Positions 16,571 through 25,177 of a stretch of 64,000 nt of DNA are shown here, in pieces (positions within the stretch are counted from its first letter, which is position 1; each line of letters starts with the position of its first letter). The translations under genes and the position numbers were made by a program. The notes beneath the pieces are model-generated. The model ran no database searches and was not told where the DNA came from. It saw only the letters and a list, made by a program, of their open reading frames with translations. Origin of the DNA: JAJTGZ01 sp964403525 (GTDB lineage: Bacteria > Planctomycetota > Phycisphaerae > Phycisphaerales > UBA1924); NCBI GenBank assembly GCA_964403525.1, contig CAYOGE010000002.1, forward strand, positions 1 to 64,000, read 5' to 3'.

Positions 16571-18974
16571 TCGCCGGTCATTCGTCAAAGCCTCTGCCAT
16601 GGCCGCCGCAACCGCAGCCGCCGCGGGCTCCGCGCGTGCCTTCCCGCTCCCCGTTCTCGAGAGCCAGCCAGCGGGCTCACCTCTGCAGTGGAATAAAGCA
16701 CCCTGCCGCTTCTGCGGCACCGGCTGCCACGTCATGGTCGGCACCGAGAACGGACGCGTCGTCGCGATCCAGGGCGACCAAAAGGCCGAGGTCAACAAGG
16801 GTCTCCTGTGCGTAAAGGGTTACCACGTCGGGCTCGCGCTCTACGGAAACGACCGCCTCACAACACCCATGCTCCGCAAAGACGGCAAGTTGGTCCCCAT
16901 CTCCTGGGACGAAGCGATCGAGACCATCGCCAAACGCATCATGGCGAACCCCAAGGGGTTCTCCTTCTACGGCTCGGGGCAATGGACGATCCCCGAGGGC
17001 TACGCCGCGAACAAGTTCGTGAAGGCAGGGCTGGGAACAAACCTCATCGACGCCAACCCGCGCCTGTGCATGGCGTCGGCGGTCACCGGCTTCCTCTCGA
17101 CCTTCGGCGTCGACGAGCCCCCGGGCGTTTACGACGACATCGACCAGTGCGACGTTGCCATCATGTGGGGCAACAACATGGCTGAGATGCACCCCGTGCT
17201 CTTCTCCCGCCTGGTTGACCGTCGCTCGCGCGGCGAGAAGGTCACGATAATCGACCTCACCACACGACGCACGCGCACCAGCGACCTCGCCGACCACGTG
17301 CTCTACTTCAAGCCGCACGGTGATCTGGCGATCGCTAACGGCATCGCGCACCTGATGGTCAAGAGCGACAAGTACGACAAGGAATTCGTCGCCACGCACT
17401 GCAACTTCCGCAAGCTCGGGCCCAAGCCCGATGAAAAAACACCGCCCGACATGCTCGGCGTCCCCACGACGTTTGAGGAGTTCGCCGCCGCCGTTGAGCC
17501 CTACACCCCCGAGAAGGTCGAGGAACTCTCCGGCGTCCCCGCCGACAAGATCCGCATGCTCGGCGAACTCTTCGCACGCCGCGACATCCGCATCAACAGC
17601 TTCTGGTGCATGGGCTTCAACCAGCACACACGCGGCACGGCAATCAACTGCATCGTCCACGGCATCCACCTCATGTCCGGGCACTTCGGCAAGCCCGGCG
17701 ACGCCGCCACAAGCCTCACCGGCCAGCCCTCAGCCTGCGGAACCGCCCGCGAGGTTGGCACGCTCTGCCACCTTCTGCCCGGCGGCCTCGCCGTCGCCAA
17801 CCCCGAGCACCGCAATCACGCCGAGGAACACTGGAACCTCACCGAAGGACGAATCAGCAGCAAGATCGGTTACCACGCCGTCGAGCTCTTTAGGCGCTTC
17901 AACACGCCAACAGACCAGGGCGGCGACATCACAACCATCTGGGTGCAGGTGACCAACCCGGGCCAGACCATCCCCAACCTCAACCGCAACTTCCTGCAGA
18001 AGAAGAACCTGGCGGACAAGTTCCTGATCGTCTCGGACGTCTACCCGACCGTGACGACCGAGCTCGCCGACTTGATCCTGCCAAGCTCTATGTGGGTTGA
18101 GAAGAACGGCATGTTCGGCAACAGTGAGCGCCGCACCCAGCAGTGGTTCAAAATGGTCGCCCCCCCGGGCCAGGCCCGCGACGACGCATGGCAGACCATC
18201 GCCGTCTCACACAAGATGATGGAACTCGGCGACGCGGGCATGAAGGACAAGGACGGCACCTGGCTCTTCCACACCGTCGATAAACAGGGAAAGGAAGTCC
18301 CCATCTGGCAGTGGCCGCACTACTACGACGTTAACGTCGACGAGCGCCTTTTTAACGAGTACCGCCAGTTCAGCCGGCACAAGCACAAAGACCTCGCGCC
18401 CTACCAGGAGTACGTCAAAGCCCGCGGCCTCCGCTGGCCCGTTGTCGAGCAGCCCGACGGTTCGTGGCGCGAAACCCGGTGGCGTTTCAGCGAATTCGAC
18501 GACCCGTACGTCGCCAAGGGCAAGGGATTCCAGTTCTACCACTCCGTAACCAAAGACGACAAGGCACTGATCTGGTTCCGGCCCCACGAAAACCCGCCCG
18601 AGATGCCCGACGCCGAGTACCCCTTCTGGCTCTGCACCGGGCGTGTGCTCGAACACTGGCACACAGGCACGATGACACGCCGCATCCCGCAGTTGCACCG
18701 TGCGATGCCGAAGGGATACGTCGAGATGAACAAGGCCGACGCGATCAGGTTGGGCATCCGCAACAGCGAAGTTGTCACGGTCAAGAGCCGACGCGGCCAG
18801 ATCGACCTGCCGGTGTGGATCGGTGGCCGCGGCGACCCGAAAGTCGGCGAGGTGTTCGTGCCATTCTTCGACGAGACCAAGCTGATCAACCTCGTCACCC
18901 TCGACGAGTACGACCCGTACTCCAAGCAGCCAGACTACAAGAAGTGCGCGGTTACCATCATGCGCAAGGCCTAG
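16557..18974 (+). CDS. napA: Periplasmic nitrate reductase catalytic subunit
   Basis: Mo-bisMGD enzyme that reduces nitrate to nitrite in the periplasm. The protein has 805 residues (E. coli NapA is 828). It opens with a Tat signal (DRRSFVKAS), followed by the [4Fe-4S] cysteines C50, C53, C57 and C85, and the NapA-type molybdenum ligand C171 in NPRLCMASAV. The C-terminal half shows CMGFNQHTRGT, PTVTTELADLILPSSMWVEKNG and EHWHTGTMTRRIP, all NapA-like. The Cys ligand and the distance to the FeS motif separate it from formate dehydrogenases (SeCys/Cys with other context) and from NarG (Asp). GGAGG lies 7 nt before the ATG at 16557. The upstream frame to 16419 is napD in another phase. Confidence 0.9.
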   Translation: MLTVDRRSFVKASAMAAATAAAAGSARAFPLPVLESQPAGSPLQWNKAPCRFCGTGCHVMVGTENGRVVAIQGDQKAEVNKGLLCVKGYHVGLALYGNDRLTTPMLRKDGKLVPISWDEAIETIAKRIMANPKGFSFYGSGQWTIPEGYAANKFVKAGLGTNLIDANPRLCMASAVTGFLSTFGVDEPPGVYDDIDQCDVAIMWGNNMAEMHPVLFSRLVDRRSRGEKVTIIDLTTRRTRTSDLADHVLYFKPHGDLAIANGIAHLMVKSDKYDKEFVATHCNFRKLGPKPDEKTPPDMLGVPTTFEEFAAAVEPYTPEKVEELSGVPADKIRMLGELFARRDIRINSFWCMGFNQHTRGTAINCIVHGIHLMSGHFGKPGDAATSLTGQPSACGTAREVGTLCHLLPGGLAVANPEHRNHAEEHWNLTEGRISSKIGYHAVELFRRFNTPTDQGGDITTIWVQVTNPGQTIPNLNRNFLQKKNLADKFLIVSDVYPTVTTELADLILPSSMWVEKNGMFGNSERRTQQWFKMVAPPGQARDDAWQTIAVSHKMMELGDAGMKDKDGTWLFHTVDKQGKEVPIWQWPHYYDVNVDERLFNEYRQFSRHKHKDLAPYQEYVKARGLRWPVVEQPDGSWRETRWRFSEFDDPYVAKGKGFQFYHSVTKDDKALIWFRPHENPPEMPDAEYPFWLCTGRVLEHWHTGTMTRRIPQLHRAMPKGYVEMNKADAIRLGIRNSEVVTVKSRRGQIDLPVWIGGRGDPKVGEVFVPFFDETKLINLVTLDEYDPYSKQPDYKKCAVTIMRKA

Positions 18975-18983
18975 GAGGCCTCT

Positions 18984-19784
18984 ATGCAGAACACAACCGA
19001 AACGCGTCGCTTCACTCGCCGGCTCGTCTGGTTCGCCCTGGTGGCCGCCGGGTGTGGCGTTGCGATCGCTACATCGCTCGACGGTGGGCAACCGAGCACG
19101 TCCCCCACTGCCCCCTCCTCCGTAGCGGGCGTGCCGCTGCCCGCCGCACAACAGCTCGTGCCCGCATCGATGCTTAATGACCGGGCCTCGGAGAGCCTCG
19201 CGTGGCGACTGAACAACCCGGCACCCATCGTCGTCGCGGAGGGCAGGGCAAACCCGGCCGCGGTCGCCGACAAGTTCGCCGCACGCGCACGGGCCATCGA
19301 ACAGCGCGCCACGCTGCGAGCCTACGAGGGTGCTCCACCAGTAATCCCACACCCGCTCGCCGACTTGAACATCCAGACCTGCCGCGCCTGCCATGCGCAG
19401 GGACTGCGCGCCGGCGACAAGATCGCCAAGATGGTGTCACACACCTACCTGACCAACTGCACCCAGTGCCACGTTGAGTCAGCAAGCCCGCTGCTCGGCT
19501 CAGATCCGTCGCCCCCGAACAGCTTCGCGGGCTTGCGACCCAGCGGCTACGGAGGCACTCGGGCCTGGGCGGGCGCTCCTCCGGTCATGCCCCACACAAC
19601 GTTCATGCGGACGAATTGCGTGAGTTGTCACGGCGAGCACGGCTATGACGGCTGGCGCCCCGACCACCTCTCCCGTACCAACTGCGTGCAATGCCACGCG
19701 CCCGCGGCGGCCTTCGACCAGCTCTCGCCGACCTTCAACATCCCAGACGTGGCCGACGGACTCCCGTCCGCACCGCGCCACTGA
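18984..19784 (+). CDS. napB: Duplicated tetraheme NapB-like cytochrome c
   Basis: Electron-donor subunit to NapA. Classical NapB has two c hemes; this 266-residue protein has four CxxCH motifs at residues 133, 159, 212 and 234. The two halves repeat one pattern: GAPPV-x-PH at 116-123 and 197-204, each followed by a pair of heme motifs about 22-26 residues apart, consistent with an internal duplication of the diheme domain. Residues 14-30 form an N-terminal hydrophobic segment. It follows napA by 9 bp and ends 11 bp before the ferredoxin gene. Confidence 0.72.
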   Translation: MQNTTETRRFTRRLVWFALVAAGCGVAIATSLDGGQPSTSPTAPSSVAGVPLPAAQQLVPASMLNDRASESLAWRLNNPAPIVVAEGRANPAAVADKFAARARAIEQRATLRAYEGAPPVIPHPLADLNIQTCRACHAQGLRAGDKIAKMVSHTYLTNCTQCHVESASPLLGSDPSPPNSFAGLRPSGYGGTRAWAGAPPVMPHTTFMRTNCVSCHGEHGYDGWRPDHLSRTNCVQCHAPAAAFDQLSPTFNIPDVADGLPSAPRH

Positions 19785-19795
19785 GAACAGGACCG

Positions 19796-20470
19796 ATGGC
19801 GGACGAACAACCACTATCACGCCGCGACCTGCTGCGCGGACGCCTCCTTGGGCGCGCCGCCCATCATGCCACCCAAGCGCTCAGTTCCGTCCAAGCTGCG
19901 CTCACAAACGCCGCGAGCGCCGTCCCCACACCCTCCGAAACGGCCAAGACCCCACCGGGTGGTACGGGCAGACGCTTCGCGCTACCGATCCACCGCCCAC
20001 CCGGCGCGGTTGACGAGGTCAACTTCCTCGCTGGCTGCACGCGCTGCAACGAGTGCATCACCGCTTGCCCCGTCAGCGCAATCGTGCACGCCCCCGCCCG
20101 ATTCCGCGAGGCCGCCGGAACCCCGATGATCGAGCCGCACGCTGCGGCGTGCATCATGTGCGAAGACACACCGTGCATCACCGCCTGCAAACCAGGGGTG
20201 CTCAGGGTCGATCAGCCGCTCAAGATGGGTGTGGCATGGATCCAGACCATGGCCTGTCTCGCCCACTCTGGGTCGTTCTGCACGGTCTGCTCCGAACGCT
20301 GCCCCGTCCCCAACGCGATCGAGGTTATCGCCGGAAAGCCCCGGATCCGCGAAGATTCGTGCACCGGGTGCGGAGTCTGCGCCAGTGTCTGTCCGGCACC
20401 CACAAACGCGATAGTCGCAATGCCCCTTGCAGATCGGCCAAGGCCCGCCGATGAAGGCACCCGCTCTTAG
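19796..20470 (+). CDS. napG: NapG-like Tat-exported ferredoxin
   Basis: A ferredoxin of 224 residues with a twin-arginine signal (SRRDLLRGRLL) and four cysteine clusters: CTRCNECITACP, CIMCEDTPCITAC, CTVCSERCP and CTGCGVCASVCP. Four clusters plus Tat export favour NapG over the three-cluster cytoplasmic NapF. In other Nap systems NapG works with the membrane protein NapH, which is absent here, so it may instead meet the NrfD module encoded divergently. Start ATG 19796; the reading frame upstream to 19691 is napB in another phase. Confidence 0.7.
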   Translation: MADEQPLSRRDLLRGRLLGRAAHHATQALSSVQAALTNAASAVPTPSETAKTPPGGTGRRFALPIHRPPGAVDEVNFLAGCTRCNECITACPVSAIVHAPARFREAAGTPMIEPHAAACIMCEDTPCITACKPGVLRVDQPLKMGVAWIQTMACLAHSGSFCTVCSERCPVPNAIEVIAGKPRIREDSCTGCGVCASVCPAPTNAIVAMPLADRPRPADEGTRS

Positions 20471-21096
20471 TCTCCGGCGGCCAAACGTGCTCTGCGCACA
20501 ACCGGTGAGATTGGAGTCGAAGGTCGCCGTCGTCGCCCAGTGCGACCACCCGCTGGCCGGCACGCTCCGAGATGTCGCCCCCAGCGTCCCATGACGAGAC
20601 ACCCGGTGTCCTGACCGGTTGGCGCTGAATCGGTCTCGAACCGAGAGCGCAACGGGCCAAGCCCCGCAATCGCCAAACCGCCCGGATTCTGTGGGCCTTC
20701 TGGCCAACCCGCCGCGACGGGAAAGCGGGCCGCCTGTAAACCAAACGACCCCGCCGTGAGGCGGGGTCGGAAGGAAGCTCCCTGTACAAGACCGATTCGG
20801 AGGGTTGGCGGACCACTCTCGGGGTGGCCCGATGGGTGTGCGATTGACACGGGTTGTTAACGGGGACGGGCGGAAACCGCGTTTTCAGGGCCAAGAGCGG
20901 GGGACAAATACTCCAAGCCGGGCCAGCGGCGTCGCGGGAGATGTGCTGGTGTTGCCCGACAAACAGTGAATTGACGCAGCCAGGTGCCCGCGGTCTTCGA
21001 TGCGTAGTTTGTTAGGGTTGAAGAAGCCTGCACCCCAACTGACCGATATGCTCTCGTGAACCGACCGTGCGGTTCGCGGGTAGGGTTGGTAGGCAT
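20471..21096. other. Gene-poor stretch, possible minus-strand RNA
   Basis: About 620 bp without a recognised gene. Reading frames here have no family similarity I can see. The most ordered part is a perfect hairpin at 20746-20769 (see separate entry). On the minus strand the 150 nt before it are rich in short complementary tracts. The sequence GGTTCGAGACC near 20630-20640 (minus) looks like a tRNA T-arm, but no matching acceptor stem or anticodon arm is present. I could not match RNase P, SRP or tmRNA consensus either. Confidence 0.4.
20746..20769 (-). terminator. Perfect 10-bp hairpin, minus-strand terminator-like
   Basis: CGACCCCGCC and GGCGGGGTCG pair over a GTGA loop. On the minus strand TTTGGTTT follows, as in an intrinsic terminator. 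The plus strand has no T tract there. No minus-strand coding gene is obvious upstream, so it may end a small RNA or be fortuitous. Confidence 0.45.
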
Positions 21097-21510
21097 ATGG
21101 CGATCATTTCTCGGATCATCCTCGTCCTTTCAATGCTGATGCAGTCCCTCCCCGGACTGACCACGTTGAACTGCGCGGAGATGATGCCCGGAACTGCCGC
21201 CCCAACAAACGCTGGCGGTTCGAGATGCTCTTGTTGCCGAGCCGGCGATGGAGCAATGACCGCATCGTGCCCCACGGGCGACAAGTTCGTCGCTTGCCGT
21301 TGCGGAATGTCCCAACCGGCGGAGCCTCGCACCCCGCCCTCCAACCCAAAGACCGCACAGACGCATCAGTTCGTCGCCTTGCTTCCTATTCTGCTGACGG
21401 TTCTACCCTCGAAGCCCTTCGTGCTCGAGCAGCGATGGACTAGCCCGCCCGGTCCGCCGAAGCAGTCCGCTGATTCGATTCAATCGCTCCTGTGTGTGTG
21501 GGTCGTGTAG
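21097..21510 (+). CDS. Small secreted Cys-rich protein, CzcI-like position
   Basis: 137 residues, family not recognised. An N-terminal signal-like segment (ISRIILVLSMLMQSLPGLTTLNC) is followed by a Cys cluster (SRCSCCRAGDGAMTASC, then CRCGM) and a hydrophobic stretch (FVALLPILLTVLP) before a polar, proline-containing tail. It precedes the Cus-like operon by 121 bp, as CzcI precedes czcCBA in Cupriavidus. Two other genes, at 28982 and 56289, share this plan and position. Metal binding in the periplasm is plausible. ATG 21097 was preferred to an earlier start at 21067 because it gives a cleaner signal peptide. Confidence 0.6.
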   Translation: MAIISRIILVLSMLMQSLPGLTTLNCAEMMPGTAAPTNAGGSRCSCCRAGDGAMTASCPTGDKFVACRCGMSQPAEPRTPPSNPKTAQTHQFVALLPILLTVLPSKPFVLEQRWTSPPGPPKQSADSIQSLLCVWVV

Positions 21511-21631
21511 GTACGCGGTGCCTTAGCCGCATTGCGCGCTGAGGTTTCCGCTGTCCCGCGATTCCGGCCCGTTCCCCAGCATCTGTTGCCTGGAACCCCG
21601 GCCAAATCCCCCACAACTAGGAGCCTGCATC

Positions 21632-23095
21632 ATGTCCCTCGACCGCACCGCAGGTGCGTTCCGCACGGGGAACCGCCCCGCCGAGCTCTCGCGCGCCGCG
21701 ACGCACTCACATCGTGTTTCGACTGTTCTGACCATTTGTTCGCTCTCGTTCGCGGGGCTCTCGGGCTGCGCCTTGACGCCCTCGGGCACGAAGGAGGAGC
21801 AAGCCCGCATGCACGAGGCGGGCAAGCCGTACGAAGAGCCGTTCGAACAACGAGCGCTACCTGAACTCCCGGCGTCACCTTCGTGGCAAGACGTACTTCA
21901 GCGCGCATTCCTCGCCAACGGCGACCTTGAAGCGTCGTACTTCGAGTGGAAGGCGGCGGTCCAGCGGATCGAGATGGCGTCCGCATACCCGAACTCCAAC
22001 GTCCAGTTCGGCTACTCGTACATGTTCTCATCCGAGCGGATGAAGACCTTTGACCGGCAGACGTTCTCGCTGGGTTTCGGTCCCTCGATGAGCCTCTCGT
22101 TCCCGACCAAGGTCCAGCAGAAGGGCCGGGTCGCGCTCGACGAGGCCCGGACCACCGCCGAGCGATTCCGCACGGCGAAGTTTGACCTTCAGCGCCGCGT
22201 GCTCTCGTCGTGGGCGGACCTGCAGATGCTGGAGCAGAAGAGACGCATCCAGCAGGAACAGTTGGCCCTGAGTCACCTGACGATTGACGCGACCCGGGCG
22301 AGAGCTCAGGCCGGCGGGGTGCAGCGAGACCTGCTCCGCGCCGAGGCCAGCCTCCGCACGCTGGAGAATAACGTCCAGAACACGGAGGCCGAGCTCACGG
22401 CGATGCGGGCCATGCTCAACGGGATGCTCGCCCGGGATCCGAACGCTCCGTTGGCGGCCGCGGCCGCTGACGTGCGGGAGATCGCGGCGACCGATGACCA
22501 GATCCTCGCCGTTGCGGTCGATCGCAACCCCGAGATCGCGGCGTTGGCCCAACAAGTTCAAGGCCGCACGGACGCGTTGGAACTGGCGCGGATGCAGTGG
22601 ATCCCCGACATCAACCCCTCGTTCATGTTCACCGGAAACGTGTCGCAGGCCGTGGGCGCGACCATCATGCTCCCAACGACCATCGCCGAAATCAAGGGCA
22701 GTATCCGCGAGGCCGAGGCGATGCTCCGCTCTGGCGACGCGATGCTGCGGCAGACCCGCAGCGACCGGGCCGCGACGCTCGTGGCCACGCTCGTGGCGCT
22801 CCGAAACGACGAGCGTCAGGCGGCCCTCTTCGAGACCACGCTCCTCCCGCTCGCGGAGCGGGTACTCACCAACATGCGACAGTCCTACGCCTCCGGGGCC
22901 GCGATGTACCTCGACCTGATCGAGGCGCAGAACATGCTGCTGGACACCCGGCTCATGATCATCGAGGCCCGCGCCTCGCGCGAAAAGCGGCTTGCCGAAC
23001 TCGAAGCGCTCATGGGAACGGACATCGAGACCGTCGTTCCCAGCCCAGCCGTCGCCCCGTCTCCCTCCGCACTCCACACGCTCCCGGCTCGATGA
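21632..23095 (+). CDS. TolC-family outer-membrane lipoprotein (CusC-like)
   Basis: Outer-membrane channel for the RND system encoded next. The 487-residue protein has a late signal peptide ending in a lipobox (FAGLSGC, Cys at residue 47), then two alpha-helical repeats typical of the outer-membrane efflux protein fold, with RARAQAGGVQRDLLRAEASL and the matching SYASGAAMYLDLIEAQNMLLDTR in the second repeat. AGGAG precedes the start by 6 nt. It is 24 bp upstream of the adaptor gene. Position gives it to the Cus-like system. Confidence 0.85.
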   Translation: MSLDRTAGAFRTGNRPAELSRAATHSHRVSTVLTICSLSFAGLSGCALTPSGTKEEQARMHEAGKPYEEPFEQRALPELPASPSWQDVLQRAFLANGDLEASYFEWKAAVQRIEMASAYPNSNVQFGYSYMFSSERMKTFDRQTFSLGFGPSMSLSFPTKVQQKGRVALDEARTTAERFRTAKFDLQRRVLSSWADLQMLEQKRRIQQEQLALSHLTIDATRARAQAGGVQRDLLRAEASLRTLENNVQNTEAELTAMRAMLNGMLARDPNAPLAAAAADVREIAATDDQILAVAVDRNPEIAALAQQVQGRTDALELARMQWIPDINPSFMFTGNVSQAVGATIMLPTTIAEIKGSIREAEAMLRSGDAMLRQTRSDRAATLVATLVALRNDERQAALFETTLLPLAERVLTNMRQSYASGAAMYLDLIEAQNMLLDTRLMIIEARASREKRLAELEALMGTDIETVVPSPAVAPSPSALHTLPAR

Positions 23096-23119
23096 GCGCC
23101 GGTCACCAGAAAGAACGCC

Positions 23120-25174
23120 ATGACCACTGAGACTCCGACAACCAATACCGCTTCTCTGGCACCCGCCGCCCGCCGCAGCCGTTCCGGGCCCCTCGTCTTC
23201 CTGCTGCTGTTCACGGCGGGCGGGATCTACGCGGGGATGCGCTGGCACACGACCTTTGAGCGATGGCTGATGCCCTCCGCGGCCGGCGACACCGCCGCGG
23301 CCGCCTCCGCCAAGGAATCCGGCAAAGCCGCCGACGGCAAGAAGCAGCTTTGGACCTGCGGCATGCACCCTCAGGTGATCCAGGACCATCCGGGCGACTG
23401 CCCGATCTGCCACATGAAGCTCACGCCGCTGGTGACCGGCGACGCGGGCGACTCAGGTTCGGCGGCAGCGCCGGAGAGGTCGGCGGCCGTCGGCGAGGAC
23501 CGAAGGGTCAAGTACTGGTGGGACCCGATGATGAATCCGCCGTACATCGCCGACAAGCCCGGCAAGAGCCCGATGGGGATGGACCTCGTCCCCGTCTACG
23601 AGGACCGGGCGCAATCGGCGGGCGCCGCGGTGGTGATCGATCCCGCCGTGGTGCAGAACATGGGCGTGCGCACCGCGGTCGTGATCGAGGGTCCGCTCCA
23701 GCAGACCGTGCGAGCGACGGCGATTCTCGCCGAGCCCGAGCCGGGCCGCCGCGACATCAATCTTCGCGTGTCCGGCTGGATCCAGACCCTCTACGCGAAC
23801 ACCGACGGCATGGTCGTCAAGAAGGGCGACCCGCTGTTTGACCTCTACAGCCCGGACCTGCGGCTGGCCATCGAGGAACTCATCACGGCGCGGAAGTCCG
23901 CCGATCGCGTCGGCCAGGATGCCGGCGGCTCACTGGGCCAGACCAGCGCGGCGCTGATCGCCGCGGCGGAACTCCGCCTCCAGACTCTCGGGCTGAATGC
24001 CGAGCAGATAACGGAACTGGGCGGCTTGGAGCACGCCCCGGCCGTGGTGACGTTCCTGTCGCCCATCGACGGGCACGTGGTCGAGAAGGCCAACGTCTAC
24101 AACGGCTCGGCGGTGATGTCCGGGCAACTGGTGCTCCGGCTGGCCGACCGCTCGACGATGTGGTTCGAGGCCCGCGTGCCCGAGGGCTCGATCGGGCGGG
24201 TCCGGGTGGGCCAGCGGGCCGTGGCCCGCGTGAACGCATTGCCTGGGCGGACCTTCGAGGGCGAGGTCGTCTTCGTGCACCCGCACCTTGACGAGATGAC
24301 CCGCACCGCGCTGGTCCGCATGGCGATGCCCAACCCCGACGGGGTGCTCCGGTCGGCGATGTACGCCATCACCGACATCGACGTCGGCTCGGCGGACCCT
24401 GTCACGCTCATCCCGCGCGAGGCGGTGATCGACACCGGCGAGAAGCAGCTTGTCTTCGTGAGCACGGGCAAGGGCCGCTTCGAGCCGCGGAACGTCGCCA
24501 TCGGGCTTTCCGGCGAGCAGGGCCTCGTGGAGGTGCGCTCGGGCCTGAAGGTCGGCGAATCCGTGGTCTCCAGCGGGCAGTTCCTGATCGACTCGGAGAG
24601 CCGCCTCCGCGAAGCGATCGCTAAGTTTCTGGCGCAGAAGAACGCCCCGAAACCGGCCCCCGGCCCGTCGAGCGCCGCCCCGCCCGTCCCCACCCCCCGG
24701 GCCGCCCCAGCCGCGCCGATCACGATCTCCCCCGCCGCGCAGGCGCGTGTGGACGCGATCGTGAGCGCGTACCTCGTGCTGGCCGAATCGCTGGGGGCGG
24801 TGCAGAAGGATGCCACGCCGCTCAAGCCGGGCGACCTGGTCGCCGCCATCCACGCGCTGCACGGCGAGGTCTCCGGAACCGACGCGATGCGCCTGGTCTC
24901 GGAGGCGGCGACCGCCGCCGAGTCGCTGACAGGCAAGCCGATCGACCAGCAGCGCGAGGCGTTCAAGAGCGTGAGCGCCAAGGCCATCGCGCTGATCGAC
25001 GCGATGCCGCCCTCGCCGAAGGTGGCCGGGTCGCTCTTCGTGCTCAACTGCCCGATGGCCAAGGCCGACTGGCTGCAGCGCAAGGCCGATGTGGCCAACC
25101 CGTACTACGCCGACGACATGAAGGAGTGCGGCTCGGTGGTGCGCCCAGTCGGCGGTGCGAAGGGAGCGAGGTGA
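23120..25174 (+). CDS. RND periplasmic adaptor with metal-binding domains (CusB-like)
   Basis: Links the inner pump and outer channel and passes metal to the pump. The 684 residues show a transmembrane anchor (23-40), a heavy-metal-binding domain with C80, C94 and C97 in CGMHP...CPICHMKL, and a second motif (DPMMNPPYIADKPGKSPMGMDLVPVY) usual in CusB-type adaptors. A HlyD-type barrel-sandwich region follows, and a DUF3347-like C-terminal domain from about residue 545 (PITISPAAQARVDAIVSAYLVL to VANPYYADDMKECGSV). The Met-rich segments and the context of a Cus-like pump favour Cu(I)/Ag(I). Confidence 0.85.
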   Translation: MTTETPTTNTASLAPAARRSRSGPLVFLLLFTAGGIYAGMRWHTTFERWLMPSAAGDTAAAASAKESGKAADGKKQLWTCGMHPQVIQDHPGDCPICHMKLTPLVTGDAGDSGSAAAPERSAAVGEDRRVKYWWDPMMNPPYIADKPGKSPMGMDLVPVYEDRAQSAGAAVVIDPAVVQNMGVRTAVVIEGPLQQTVRATAILAEPEPGRRDINLRVSGWIQTLYANTDGMVVKKGDPLFDLYSPDLRLAIEELITARKSADRVGQDAGGSLGQTSAALIAAAELRLQTLGLNAEQITELGGLEHAPAVVTFLSPIDGHVVEKANVYNGSAVMSGQLVLRLADRSTMWFEARVPEGSIGRVRVGQRAVARVNALPGRTFEGEVVFVHPHLDEMTRTALVRMAMPNPDGVLRSAMYAITDIDVGSADPVTLIPREAVIDTGEKQLVFVSTGKGRFEPRNVAIGLSGEQGLVEVRSGLKVGESVVSSGQFLIDSESRLREAIAKFLAQKNAPKPAPGPSSAAPPVPTPRAAPAAPITISPAAQARVDAIVSAYLVLAESLGAVQKDATPLKPGDLVAAIHALHGEVSGTDAMRLVSEAATAAESLTGKPIDQQREAFKSVSAKAIALIDAMPPSPKVAGSLFVLNCPMAKADWLQRKADVANPYYADDMKECGSVVRPVGGAKGAR

Positions 25175-25177
25175 CGC

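Noticed and set aside
20581..20720. tRNA or RNase P RNA on the minus strand
   Set aside because: The T-arm-like sequence lacks an acceptor stem and anticodon arm; the ACAGAATCCGGG stretch resembles an RNase P block but GAGGAAAGTCCG and other conserved blocks are missing.
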